From: a virus
IMG/VR virus record: IMGVR_UViG_3300005452_000001
Span: 1 to 26,315 of that record
Reading direction: 5' to 3' (one strand)
Length of the DNA: 26,315 nt
Positions 16,401 through 23,285 of the stretch are shown here, piece by piece; the stretch's first letter is position 1; every line of letters starts with the position of its first letter. A model generated the notes under the pieces. That model worked only from the letters and a program-made list of their open reading frames with translations. It did no database searches and was not told where the DNA came from. The position numbers were made by a program, and so were the translations under genes.

Positions 16401-16679
16401 CTAAAGGAAAGTGGGCTTAAAGGGATGGACTTCCTTAAGACATTAAAGGACATTGGAGTTAACATATCAAGCGAGTTTTTACCAAAGAACTTACCCGATG
16501 TTGCTAGTTTGCTAAAGGAAGTATTAACAAATCCAGTTGTTAGTAATAGCACAACAAACCAGACTAATATAAATCAAAGCAATAATGTAGTTAATAACAT
16601 TAATTTTAATGCGAGCTGGGATATGTTTAATCAATTACTAAATCGTTTCCGTAATTTCTTCGGAGGGGGCAGAAGATGA
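13437..16679 (+). CDS. Tail tape measure protein
   Basis: This 1080-residue protein is the largest product in the genome. It is predominantly coiled coil (about 400-560, 610-720, 740-780 and 880-1000) with a hydrophobic stretch near 225-260 (KIILPILDVV). The C-terminus is Asn-rich and ends in a Phe/Gly/Arg segment. Such proteins set tail length and are ejected with the DNA. By the usual 0.15 nm per residue, the tail would be about 160 nm (inference). There is no peptidase or lysozyme motif that I can see. The gene follows the five-copy element and lacks a ribosome binding site. It overlaps the next gene by 4 bases. Confidence 0.9.
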   Translation: MAGDIQVIYEIKAEVDNAVKNIATVNEKVKSIPKEAENASRGLANIGNSIVGALGKIMLIVEAFRQLTNAIKGAIEKERNLKQLEVALLGIGKSKEEIKAITEELDKFSVELSRLTAIDDDAIMGVVKLGIQMGMTAEQAKELTKLAAGISATFGMDLQTAFIQLNKQLTTGESSLTRYDANLKNLTKTAKDNTEIINYLVKTYGGMAEAQGKVDSLTKAQIAFNNILKSIAKIILPILDVVSDLATRLADTLAPAFEKVGEVVRGLEPAFKALMNILSQVLSFVINVATNITKVFQNLLENIGILETKNVEKLAKRQETLISEARRLIFQYSRKEVGESFIRALFTGSVGAESEFRKIISNLSPANANELLSKIVSLKSEYNEIGKKIKEINIDGERQVKINTTTLASIKAIKEEEEKTKTKQKDTLDLLKERLTALEKLVEFLKANNALTEENKKKIQEQVDSLLKTQLAVGDLKGSFGEIVDKLKTSKLTAEEWQAVLENVDLTRVVEDLDKVTEKLNESKDNSEELKRALEEIKKTISDVVRVLDALISGLEKIGAISSATASSLKTYISSIQELATGIMSGDTTSALVGSITLLSQVVYDITNIISFYNQQTKMAISNANQLKAELEEINRRLEDIKDKMRDIFTNEDMEIALDELTKALDEKFRKQLDIVNEYYRKQINETQSEIERLQKRLVTLNSELTAGGRGRNEFYLKKEIRETEEQIRRLQERLANLNQSILIVNKNLSEMTKQEREREAERVRASISSLQQQKGKLEDFLRWLQENQGQFSTGAFGINIVASREAWNIYAGIVNELERMGIITAKQRQLFLDNAGVTQDIKDIITIINNRVSDLNSAIANQRALLDTLTKYDEVRLQTVEDLAKNHDALVRLYDLQGQKEKAILQLQEKANFLQREINKAKANGINTVQLEIEYYKTINDITERQRKQQEEINKLINERINKLKQVVELGGLDVENYKDIQTITKILKESGLKGMDFLKTLKDIGVNISSEFLPKNLPDVASLLKEVLTNPVVSNSTTNQTNINQSNNVVNNINFNASWDMFNQLLNRFRNFFGGGRR

Positions 16680-18106
16680 TAAGAACAGGACATTTAAAGT
16701 ATAAGTTTGTAAGAAACAATAAAATTACTAACAAATACTATCATTCCATTTTCAAGCAAGATATCGTTGGCTACCCTGATTATGTTTATTTAGCCGACAC
16801 TACAGAAGGCTGGGTATGGCACACAAAAGATGATTTACAAAATATTTTTAATGCTGTTTATAACAATTACCAAAACTTAAGTGGTTTTAGCATAAGGTGG
16901 CTATCAACGGCAGGGAGTGATAGTAATAATGGAACTTATGCTAATCCTGTTTTGTCTCTGGACAGGGTAAAAGCACTAACTGGAAACAATCCAACTCTGG
17001 TTTTAATTAAGGACACAAGCGATGATTATGTTTATACTTACTCTTCTTCTAGTAATTTAACAAAAGACTTTTCCAATATAGTGTTTTTTGGTGGTAAGTT
17101 TAATAATAGCTTGCAGTGCGTGAGTGTTGTAAGACCAACTATAATACTGCAAGCAACAGCATCGGTCACTTATACACTAAACTTTAAAGAAATCCACAAT
17201 GTTAAAATTATTAAGTATATAAACTTTCCAAACTACCCAAGCATGACAATAAACACAGACAGCACAAACGAACAGTATTTTAATACCATTTTTCAAAATC
17301 TTTTCATGACCTGGGTACCAGTAGATACTGTTAACATGCAAAAACCGAGATGGTGTTATTTTCATTTAGCACACAATACGGATGGACCAATAAGCTTCAA
17401 CGAATACATCTATACGGGTAGCAGGTATGCTAGTGTTACGGTTTATACTAATTATTTTTCTTTTGTTTATGATTTTTATAACAACCTAATCTATGCTGGG
17501 AGTAGTAGTGACTATTATTCGTTAAGAGACACGATAATGAACTACCTGTTGAGTAGCGAAACGGTAGCTAAAGACATGTTTGTTGTTTCCAATTTAACGG
17601 TAGGAGATTGGAAAGTAATAAATGCAGAGGTGGAAAATAGAATAATACTACGAAGAATTGGACTTATTAATGATTTTGTTAACGAGTATGTTATTACATT
17701 AAAACCCAACTTTTATAACAATTACCCTCAATTTCTAAATGGATACTGGCTAGTGGATAGGAACGAGGATTATAGTAATTTTCTAAACAAAACAGTAAAC
17801 CAAATAACAACAGATTACTTAACAGGTTTAAATGAAAACTTTTTGTTACTAGTTCAAGACACTTCAGATAGCACTTCCTACAATATCGCTTTAGTATTTA
17901 ACCAAAACGTATACAACACCGTGTGGAGCGTGAGTGATTTAATCGGTGAGGCTTGGAAATGGAAAGTTATTAATGTCTTTCAGGTTTGGCAGTTGTCGGA
18001 GAGTGTTAATTTCAAAAAATATGCGGATAACTCATACGAGGCGGTTTTGGTGTTTAGGAATTATGATAATGAAATAGTAGATAAATCAAAACCATTAATC
18101 TTATAA
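16676..18106 (+). CDS. Tail tip / receptor-binding candidate with a beta-helix-type motif
   Basis: The 476-residue product is rich in Asn, Tyr, Ser and Thr and beta-structured throughout. Residues around 78-100 (WLSTAGSDSNNGTYANPVLSL) match the sequence that commonly opens right-handed beta-helix domains in tail spikes and pectate-lyase-like proteins. The remainder is unlike any tail tip protein I know. It sits where distal tail and tail-associated lysin genes are expected, straight after the tape measure, and overlaps it by 4 bases with GGAGGGGG upstream of the ATG. It is probably exposed at the tail tip and contacts the host. Confidence 0.6.
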   Translation: MIRTGHLKYKFVRNNKITNKYYHSIFKQDIVGYPDYVYLADTTEGWVWHTKDDLQNIFNAVYNNYQNLSGFSIRWLSTAGSDSNNGTYANPVLSLDRVKALTGNNPTLVLIKDTSDDYVYTYSSSSNLTKDFSNIVFFGGKFNNSLQCVSVVRPTIILQATASVTYTLNFKEIHNVKIIKYINFPNYPSMTINTDSTNEQYFNTIFQNLFMTWVPVDTVNMQKPRWCYFHLAHNTDGPISFNEYIYTGSRYASVTVYTNYFSFVYDFYNNLIYAGSSSDYYSLRDTIMNYLLSSETVAKDMFVVSNLTVGDWKVINAEVENRIILRRIGLINDFVNEYVITLKPNFYNNYPQFLNGYWLVDRNEDYSNFLNKTVNQITTDYLTGLNENFLLLVQDTSDSTSYNIALVFNQNVYNTVWSVSDLIGEAWKWKVINVFQVWQLSESVNFKKYADNSYEAVLVFRNYDNEIVDKSKPLIL

Positions 18107-18119
18107 GAGAGGTGATTAT

Positions 18120-19622
18120 ATGTTACTGTATGGCTTAAGTAGGGAGACAGTAATAGAAGGAAACAGCTTAATTGTTAAAGACTTCTTCGGTGTTAGTTAC
18201 TCAAATGTTTCTACACCGAAAATCAAAAACGGCTTGTTTTGTGATACGGGGTTGGCAGTTTATAGTAACGATGACAACGCCTACTCTTTGGAATACGAAA
18301 ATACTTCTTTTCCTTTTGCTGTTAGTATTCAAACAAAATCGGAATACTCGGGTGGAGTATGGGTAAGGTTTTATAATGCCAGTGCTTATTACGAAAACAA
18401 AAATGGAATTGGCGTAGAAGACTTAAGCATAATGGTAAACGACACTAATGAACTTGCTTATTATGTTTATTATTACTACTTATTAAAAAACATTGTGCAG
18501 TTTAAAAGTGTAAAGTATTTACCACCGTTAAGTGTCGTTTCTGGCGATGATGGAAACCAATACAAAACAATAACCTGCGAAGTGGAGAATGGGGTTTATT
18601 ATTACATAGCGGTAAGAAGAGAAAACTTTGAAACTTTTAAAAACAATGTTACAGTAGAATACTTTAAAAATACTAATGCATTAGTGGGTGATGTTGTTAA
18701 TGTTGTTTTGGCTAACAATCTTGGTTTTCCTATTAGCTTTCAAAACTCGTTTTTGGGAAAAATAGTAAACCCGAAAAGCCATTGTTTCCGAACGTGGGTT
18801 TATGAAGATGATAATACTCTTGTTTCCACACTTAACAAAAAAATAGTTCCTACCATCATTCAGCAAGGTAACGTTGGCGGTATTACCGTTCAGCAGTTGT
18901 ATATTTATGGTAGTGAGTATGCTAGGAACAATAAAGTGTTGTTTATGTATCCACCAAGTGCGGAGTTAATTAATACCTATAGTGGTAGTTTTGTTATTTC
19001 CACCGCTCCTCCCACAACTAGACATCACTACACTACTACAACCTTTTCACCTACTATTTCACTAAACTTACAAAGAGATGTATTAATGACCTTTTACTAT
19101 ACTAGTGCTAATACTAACATAATCTGTAAAGATGGTTGGAAGTTTTATAGCGAAATGGGAATTACAAGAGGCGGGGTAGTATGGAAATATTCACCATCCA
19201 CCAACGTTTTAGATGTAAGGCTAATGGTGGAATGGAATAACCTTGTTCCAACTCCATATCTTCATATTCTCCAATTCCGTTTACCTACTCCTGATTTTGT
19301 TTACACTGTAGAAAATCTAGCTTATAGCCAAAACACAACTTACCTAATCACCGAACTACCTATAATTCCATCGTTTTTGGAAGTATGGATTTATGCAAAT
19401 GGCACAGAGTTTGGTAGCCAAAACTACTACAGTGAGGATATTCTATTATGGCAACACGAAACCGATGCATCATTGGTTCACGTGGGTTTTAGTGGTAGTG
19501 TGATGGCAAAGGTTATAAAAAGAGAAAACAATAAAATAAACCTTTACTTAAAAACATTTAGTGCACCTGTTTATTCACAGCTTAGTAGTTTTAATGTTTA
19601 TGTGCGTGCTTGGTGTGGGTAA
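18120..19622 (+). CDS. Second large tail-tip / fibre protein, unknown family
   Basis: The 500-residue product is beta-rich with much Tyr, Asn and Val. A His-His-flanked Thr-rich stretch lies near residue 300, and the C-terminal 120 residues look like a compact beta domain (LWQHETDASLVHVGFSG, ending in VYVRAWCG). I recognise no family. It is the last gene before the lysis cassette, so a fibre or baseplate role is likely. GAGAGGTGAT precedes ATG 18120, 13 bases after the previous stop. I find no separate Dit- or Tal-like gene in this genome. Confidence 0.6.
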   Translation: MLLYGLSRETVIEGNSLIVKDFFGVSYSNVSTPKIKNGLFCDTGLAVYSNDDNAYSLEYENTSFPFAVSIQTKSEYSGGVWVRFYNASAYYENKNGIGVEDLSIMVNDTNELAYYVYYYYLLKNIVQFKSVKYLPPLSVVSGDDGNQYKTITCEVENGVYYYIAVRRENFETFKNNVTVEYFKNTNALVGDVVNVVLANNLGFPISFQNSFLGKIVNPKSHCFRTWVYEDDNTLVSTLNKKIVPTIIQQGNVGGITVQQLYIYGSEYARNNKVLFMYPPSAELINTYSGSFVISTAPPTTRHHYTTTTFSPTISLNLQRDVLMTFYYTSANTNIICKDGWKFYSEMGITRGGVVWKYSPSTNVLDVRLMVEWNNLVPTPYLHILQFRLPTPDFVYTVENLAYSQNTTYLITELPIIPSFLEVWIYANGTEFGSQNYYSEDILLWQHETDASLVHVGFSGSVMAKVIKRENNKINLYLKTFSAPVYSQLSSFNVYVRAWCG

Positions 19623-19630
19623 AAAATTTT

Positions 19631-19665
19631 AGACTACTATAATATATACACATAGAATATATGCA
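19631..19665 (+). promoter_or_regulatory. Five-copy regulatory element, copy before the lysis genes
   Basis: It starts AGACTACTATAATATA, contains CACATAGAATATATGCA, and ends six bases before the ribosome binding site of the muramidase gene. It carries a perfect TATAAT at 19638-19643. If that is a -10 box, transcription would start near 19650 and the conserved right half would overlie the first transcribed bases, as an operator would. Confidence 0.75.
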
Positions 19666-19681
19666 TTGTAGGGGGTGAAAG

Positions 19682-20209
19682 ATGGATGAGAGGTTTAACA
19701 GACTTTTTAAGGACATATTAAAGCACGAAGGCGGGTATGTAAATGACCCAAACGATTTGGGGGGTGAAACGAAGTATGGAATTTCCAAGCGTTCCTACCC
19801 GCATTTGGATATTCCAAAACTCACCGAAGAGCAGGCTAAAACAATTTACTATTACGATTACTGGGAGAAATACCACGTTGACAAACTAGCAAAAGTGAGT
19901 TTTCAGGTGGCAAGTAAATACTTTGATTTTCTTATAAACGCGGGTGAAAAGAATGCTAAAAATGCGCTTATTAAAAGCATTAATGAACTTGGCTATAATG
20001 TTACGAACGATAGAGATATGAACGAAGACATTTTGCTATCAGTTAAGGAAATTGTTATGACAAACAAGAAAGAAGTGTTAATAAACAACTTTATTAAAAA
20101 CCAAAAGCAGTATTATATAACAATAGCAGAGAAGAGACCGCAGAACAAAAAATTTCTAAATGGCTGGTTAAGAAGAGCGGAATACAGAGGGGTTACAGAC
20201 TACGGCTAA
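19682..20209 (+). CDS. Endolysin, GH108-family N-acetylmuramidase
   Basis: The 175-residue product begins with the GH108 signature HEGGYVNDPNDLGGETKYGIS. E16 in EGGY is the expected catalytic acid. The enzyme hydrolyses peptidoglycan between MurNAc and GlcNAc. A C-terminal FLNGWLRRAE segment resembles the peptidoglycan-binding part common in this family. I see no signal peptide, so release should depend on the holin genes downstream. GGGGGTGAAAG lies right before the ATG. The five-copy element is immediately upstream. Confidence 0.93.
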   Translation: MDERFNRLFKDILKHEGGYVNDPNDLGGETKYGISKRSYPHLDIPKLTEEQAKTIYYYDYWEKYHVDKLAKVSFQVASKYFDFLINAGEKNAKNALIKSINELGYNVTNDRDMNEDILLSVKEIVMTNKKEVLINNFIKNQKQYYITIAEKRPQNKKFLNGWLRRAEYRGVTDYG

Positions 20210-20268
20210 AAGTGCTTGCAAGTTAATTCCAAAATCCTTTAATAAAAACGGTTAAGGAGGGTACTAAA

Positions 20269-20562
20269 ATGGAGGTTATTTTAGTTATGGGTAATATAAA
20301 AATTGGAGAAGGAAAACATATAACACTAGACCCTAGAGAAATTACACAGGAATTACTTAAAAGAGAAGACTTTATAAAACTCATAACAGACTACTTAAGA
20401 GAAAAATTACAGCCAGATATTTTAACAGTAGCACAACATATTAATTTGGGTGAGGACGGAAACGATACCTGTTACAAAGTAACAGTTTATTTGGAAAAAT
20501 GGACAGCAAAACCACTCGAAACTAATAACATACTAAAGGAAATGGGGGAAATAGGCTTGTGA
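20269..20562 (+). CDS. Unknown protein of the lysis region, 97 aa
   Basis: The protein is acidic and soluble-looking, with a helical middle (about 26-50) and a C-terminal strand-helix. It has no membrane segment. I recognise no family. AAGGAGG lies eight bases before ATG 20269, and its stop overlaps the start of the next gene. It could be a chaperone or regulator in lysis, by position only. Confidence 0.7.
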   Translation: MEVILVMGNIKIGEGKHITLDPREITQELLKREDFIKLITDYLREKLQPDILTVAQHINLGEDGNDTCYKVTVYLEKWTAKPLETNNILKEMGEIGL

Positions 20563-20810
20563 TGGAGGGTAAGGAAAAAGTGACAAGAAATAAGACACTA
20601 GACATAATACTAAAAGAGTTGGGGGAAATAAAAAACATTCTTTATTCTGTAGATAAGAAAGTTACAGAACACACGGTTAGAATTACCAGGCTTGAAGACT
20701 TCGAAAAGGAAACAAGAAGTAACCGAAATTTAACAATCACAGCACTAATTACAGCGGTTTTATCTTTTGTTACTAGTTTTGTAATGCATGTTTTATCCAA
20801 GATTAAGTAA
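20562..20810 (+). CDS. XhlA-like membrane protein (holin component)
   Basis: The 82-residue product has a cytoplasmic amphipathic coiled coil (about 15-52, heptad-like, with VDKKVTEHTVRITRLEDFEKE) followed by one C-terminal membrane segment (about 57-77) and a short basic tail. This is the architecture of XhlA/haemolysin-type phage proteins, which work with a holin to release endolysin. ATG 20562 or GTG 20559 could be used; both overlap the previous stop. Confidence 0.8.
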   Translation: MEGKEKVTRNKTLDIILKELGEIKNILYSVDKKVTEHTVRITRLEDFEKETRSNRNLTITALITAVLSFVTSFVMHVLSKIK

Positions 20811-21042
20811 AATATTCTCGAGGAAATTTTTTGTTTTTGTTGTTAACTTTATTAGTGCTTTCTTTCTTAAGTATTTTTCCAAAATTAGTGATGAAACTTA
20901 TTTAATAATTGTTCTTTCCGTTTCTCTTGTGTATCTTTTCGTGGAGGGGGTTTTAGATTTAAAAAGTTTAAGTATCAAAACAAATAGTCTTAATCTTAAG
21001 TTTAAGGAGGGTGAAGATGTGGACTATAAAAAAGATAGCTAG
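20788..21042 (+). CDS. Two-membrane-segment holin candidate
   Basis: The 84-residue product has hydrophobic segments at about 12-28 and 37-53 joined by a short loop, a basic N-terminus, and a charged soluble C-terminus. That is class-II holin topology. It overlaps the XhlA-like gene by 23 bases and the HTH gene by 26, and lacks its own ribosome binding site, so translation is probably coupled. XhlA-type proteins typically have a holin partner next door, which supports this call. Confidence 0.65.
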   Translation: MFYPRLSKIFSRKFFVFVVNFISAFFLKYFSKISDETYLIIVLSVSLVYLFVEGVLDLKSLSIKTNSLNLKFKEGEDVDYKKDS

Positions 21043-21604
21043 CATGTTAAGTGTTTCACATAACACTGTTAGGAAAGTAGTAAAAGAGATGTTCCCAGAA
21101 AAGATTAAAAACGGTGTCACAACAGTATTAAATGACGAAGAACTAGTAAAAGTTATAAGCGAAGTTAAACACAGAGGAATTATAAATCTTAATAGCAACC
21201 TTACCAAAACTGGTAAGGTAGATAAGGCTAACCTTACCAAAATTGGTAAGGTGGATGAACAACTGGCAAAACTGGAAAGGATGACCGAAAACATGGTTGT
21301 TTTGGCTAAGGAACTTTCCTACATGTTAAACAAGGCATTTTCTTATTCCGAAAGACTACTACTAAAGGAAAACAACAATCTGCCAAATCCACGAAAAGAA
21401 ATTTGGGAGGCGGTGAATGACTTTAAGCATGTAAACGGTTTAGATAGTGCTAGTAGGGATATACTACTAGATTTAGCGGAGAAATATCAAAAGGAAACAG
21501 GTAATGTAATAAAAACTAATAATGATTACGAAGCGATAATAAGAAACCTAATTCTTAAAAACAAAGTTAGCGACTTCGTTAGGTGGGTCAGGAACAGACT
21601 ATGA
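21017..21604 (+). CDS. HTH DNA-binding regulator, 195 aa
   Basis: ATG 21017 has AAGGAGG six bases upstream, so it is preferred over GTG 21011. Residues 1 to about 45 form a MerR-like or excisionase-like helix-turn-helix (WTIKKIASMLSVSHNTVRKVVK). The middle carries an 11-residue tandem duplication (NLTKTGKVDKA, then NLTKIGKVDEQ), then a coiled coil. The C-terminal 75 residues form a separate helical domain. This head-coil-tail layout resembles phage antirepressor or regulator proteins. It is the clearest DNA-binding regulator in the genome, and a candidate binder of the five-copy element or of its own internal dyads. Confidence 0.7.
   Translation: MWTIKKIASMLSVSHNTVRKVVKEMFPEKIKNGVTTVLNDEELVKVISEVKHRGIINLNSNLTKTGKVDKANLTKIGKVDEQLAKLERMTENMVVLAKELSYMLNKAFSYSERLLLKENNNLPNPRKEIWEAVNDFKHVNGLDSASRDILLDLAEKYQKETGNVIKTNNDYEAIIRNLILKNKVSDFVRWVRNRL
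21199..21251 (+). repeat. Two tandem perfect dyads inside the regulator gene
   Basis: CCTTACCA-AAAC-TGGTAAGG (21199-21218) recurs as CCTTACCA-AAAT-TGGTAAGG (21232-21251), 33 bases on, or about three helical turns. Each is a perfect 8-bp dyad with a four-base centre. They encode the 11-residue duplication. I found no further copy elsewhere in the genome. Confidence 0.75.
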
Positions 21605-21999
21605 AGTATCCAGAACTAGAGGCAATCCTGGATACAATAAAAACAGTCTACAACCTTGATTGGGAAAGAGAATATTATTTTGCTTACCCTAAATACAAAT
21701 ACCGATTTGACTACGCCATACCAGCCATCAAGTTGGCAATAGAAGTGGAGGGGGGCGTGTGGAACTACGGAAGGCACAATACACCTACAGGTTATCAAGA
21801 GGACTGTATTAAATACACTTTAGCAAGCGTTCTCGGCTGGACTTTGTTAAGATTTACAACAATACAGATAAAGAAAAATCTTTTTGTGTATCCTACCAGA
21901 GAAAAACCAAACCGAGACTACATTAGACTAGATGATTTTGTTTTAAAATTTATTAAAACAAAACTGGAGGGTAAAGAATGCGATTTATCTTTACTTTAA
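21601..21999 (+). CDS. PD-(D/E)XK-type phage endonuclease
   Basis: The 132-residue product contains the block RFDYAIPAIKLAIEVEGGVW (D37, E48, E50), then GRH...GYQEDCIKY and a GWTLLRFT strand. This is a very common small phage nuclease pattern related to Vsr/DUF559-like enzymes and often suggested to be a resolvase or packaging nuclease. ATG 21601 overlaps the previous stop (ATGA). It overlaps the next gene by 22 bases. Confidence 0.8.
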   Translation: MKYPELEAILDTIKTVYNLDWEREYYFAYPKYKYRFDYAIPAIKLAIEVEGGVWNYGRHNTPTGYQEDCIKYTLASVLGWTLLRFTTIQIKKNLFVYPTREKPNRDYIRLDDFVLKFIKTKLEGKECDLSLL

Positions 22000-22397
22000 T
22001 AATACTATCAATGCTAATATTAGCTTTGTTTGGAGGTTTTATGCTTTGTAAGTTTTTTCTATCTAACCTATCTCCTTTAGTAAAACACACAACGAATTAC
22101 ATAACAAACACAAAAGTGGTTACGAAAATAAGTTATAAAACTAACTATATTACTAATAACAGTGAGGTAGTAAAGGAAATAACAATAACGGAGAAGGAAA
22201 GTGTAACAAATACGGTTTTGTATCCATACCATGTTAAGAAAGATAACACTATCGGTTTAGGGGTCAATAATTCAGAGGGTATTATAATATATACACATAG
22301 AATATATAGCGATTTTTCTCTTGGTGCTGGCTTAAGATTTAACTATTTTACTTTTACTAACTTTGCCATTTATGTCTTCTTATCATATTCTTTTTAG
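21978..22397 (+). CDS. Membrane-anchored protein with a porin-like C-terminus (spanin candidate)
   Basis: Residues 3-28 of 139 form a strong N-terminal membrane segment. Residues about 35-90 are a Thr/Asn/Val-rich linker with a repeated TNYITN unit. Residues about 92-139 read as four amphipathic beta strands (TIGLGVNN, GIIIYTHRIYSD, FSLGAGLRFNYFTFT, FAIYVFLSYSF) ending in phenylalanine, the hallmark of outer-membrane beta-barrel insertion signals. A chain tied to the inner membrane with an outer-membrane-inserting tail would act like a spanin. No lipobox is seen around Cys24. GGAGGGT precedes the ATG. A five-copy element lies inside the coding region. Confidence 0.6.
   Translation: MRFIFTLIILSMLILALFGGFMLCKFFLSNLSPLVKHTTNYITNTKVVTKISYKTNYITNNSEVVKEITITEKESVTNTVLYPYHVKKDNTIGLGVNNSEGIIIYTHRIYSDFSLGAGLRFNYFTFTNFAIYVFLSYSF
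22281..22307 (+). promoter_or_regulatory. Five-copy regulatory element, copy inside gene 21978
   Basis: It reads ATTATAATATATA followed by CACATAGAATATAT and encodes the IIIYTHRIY strand. It lies 94 bases before ATG 22401 and may serve that gene or the non-coding region beyond. Being kept inside a coding region argues for function. Confidence 0.7.
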
Positions 22398-22400
22398 TGT

Positions 22401-22727
22401 ATGCTAGTAGTCTATTTAGCACATAAATTCAACATGGAAAAGTGGCGTGTGGAAGAGATAAGGGATTTTATCGTTAAGGCTTATCAGGTTAGAAAAGACA
22501 TTGTAATAATTAACACACCAATTCTGTTTGGCTGGAGTGGAATAAGTGAAAAACAAGCAATAAAGAAGAGTTTAAAACTCTTAAGTTTATGCGATGTTGT
22601 TTGGGTTTATGTATTTAGCAAAACAGATTTTTTCACAAGTAAAGGACTAAAGAAGGAATTAAGACTTGCTAGAATGTTACATAAACCTGTTAAGATAATA
22701 ACAAGTGTGGAAGACATAAAAACTTGA
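22401..22727 (+). CDS. DUF4406 / nucleoside 2-deoxyribosyltransferase-like protein
   Basis: The 108-residue product opens with the strand VVYLAHKF and ends with a DVVWVYVFSK...SKGLKKELRLARMLHKPVKII pattern. This matches the Rossmann-like DUF4406 and nucleoside-deoxyribosyltransferase fold: an acidic residue after the third strand and an S-x-G-x3-E helix. These may act on nucleotides or nucleotide-derived signals, but phage members are uncharacterised. It has no ribosome binding site. The ATG follows the previous stop by 3 bases, so reinitiation or a transcript from the element at 22281 may serve it. Confidence 0.7.
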   Translation: MLVVYLAHKFNMEKWRVEEIRDFIVKAYQVRKDIVIINTPILFGWSGISEKQAIKKSLKLLSLCDVVWVYVFSKTDFFTSKGLKKELRLARMLHKPVKIITSVEDIKT

Positions 22728-22734
22728 TAAAACT

Positions 22735-23265
22735 ATACATTTTTAGCCATTTTTGTTACCAGGAATGCTTATTTCTCCATCAAAAAAATGCTAGTTTTTT
22801 ATATCAAAATTAAGCGTTTTTTAATCATTTTTAGTGGTTTTTATCACCAAAAAGTATTAAAAAAGCGTTAAAAAATGCGTATTTTTCTTATCAAAAAGTG
22901 GCTATTTTTTAACTATTTTTAACATCAAAAAACTACTCAAAAACTATCAAAAAATATCAATTTTCCTATCAAAAATGAGCGATTTTTTAACATTTTTTGA
23001 CTATTTTTCTATATCTAAAAGTGTTCAAAAATCTTATTAAAAAGTGGCGTTTTTTGGCATTTTTGAGGGGGTTTTTTGCACAAAATCGGGGGTTTTTGGT
23101 GAGATTTACGGTAATATAATATCTATATATATTTATATAATAATATTATTATATACCGAAAATCTGTTCAAAAAATATAGGTTTTTGTGTAAAAAAAATA
23201 GGGTATTTTTTATCAAAAAAGCGGGGTTTTTGTTAAGATTTTTAACACTTTTTTTACTCTTAAAA
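22735..23265. other. Non-coding region with helically phased A/T tracts (curved DNA, candidate origin)
   Basis: From about 22740 to 23097 I count 32 runs of four to seven A or T (one of them only three). Their centres (22742, 22752, 22773, 22785, 22797, 22807, 22819, 22830, 22840, 22851 and so on to 23095) average about 11.0 bp apart. The series resumes at 23172-23264. A or T on either strand bends DNA the same way, so this predicts strong intrinsic curvature. No convincing gene is present: the open frame at 23044-23301 is a by-product of the tracts and has no ribosome binding site. Curved DNA next to an easily melted segment is typical of replication origins. Confidence 0.75.
23112..23155. 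other. A/T-only segment with a 22-bp perfect palindrome (unwinding element candidate)
   Basis: Of 44 bases only one (C at 23123) is not A or T. Its right half, 23134-23155, is a perfect palindrome with 11-base arms centred between 23144 and 23145. It sits between the two phased A-tract series. It could be where strands open or where a cruciform forms. Confidence 0.65.
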
Positions 23266-23285
23266 GTCTTTACAAATGTTTATTT

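Noticed and set aside
22997-23025. Sigma-70 promoter with TTGACT in the A-tract region
   Set aside because: No -10 box lies 16-18 bases downstream.
22735-23265. CRISPR array or tandem repeat
   Set aside because: The periodicity is about 11 bp with varying sequence. There are no constant repeats with unique spacers.
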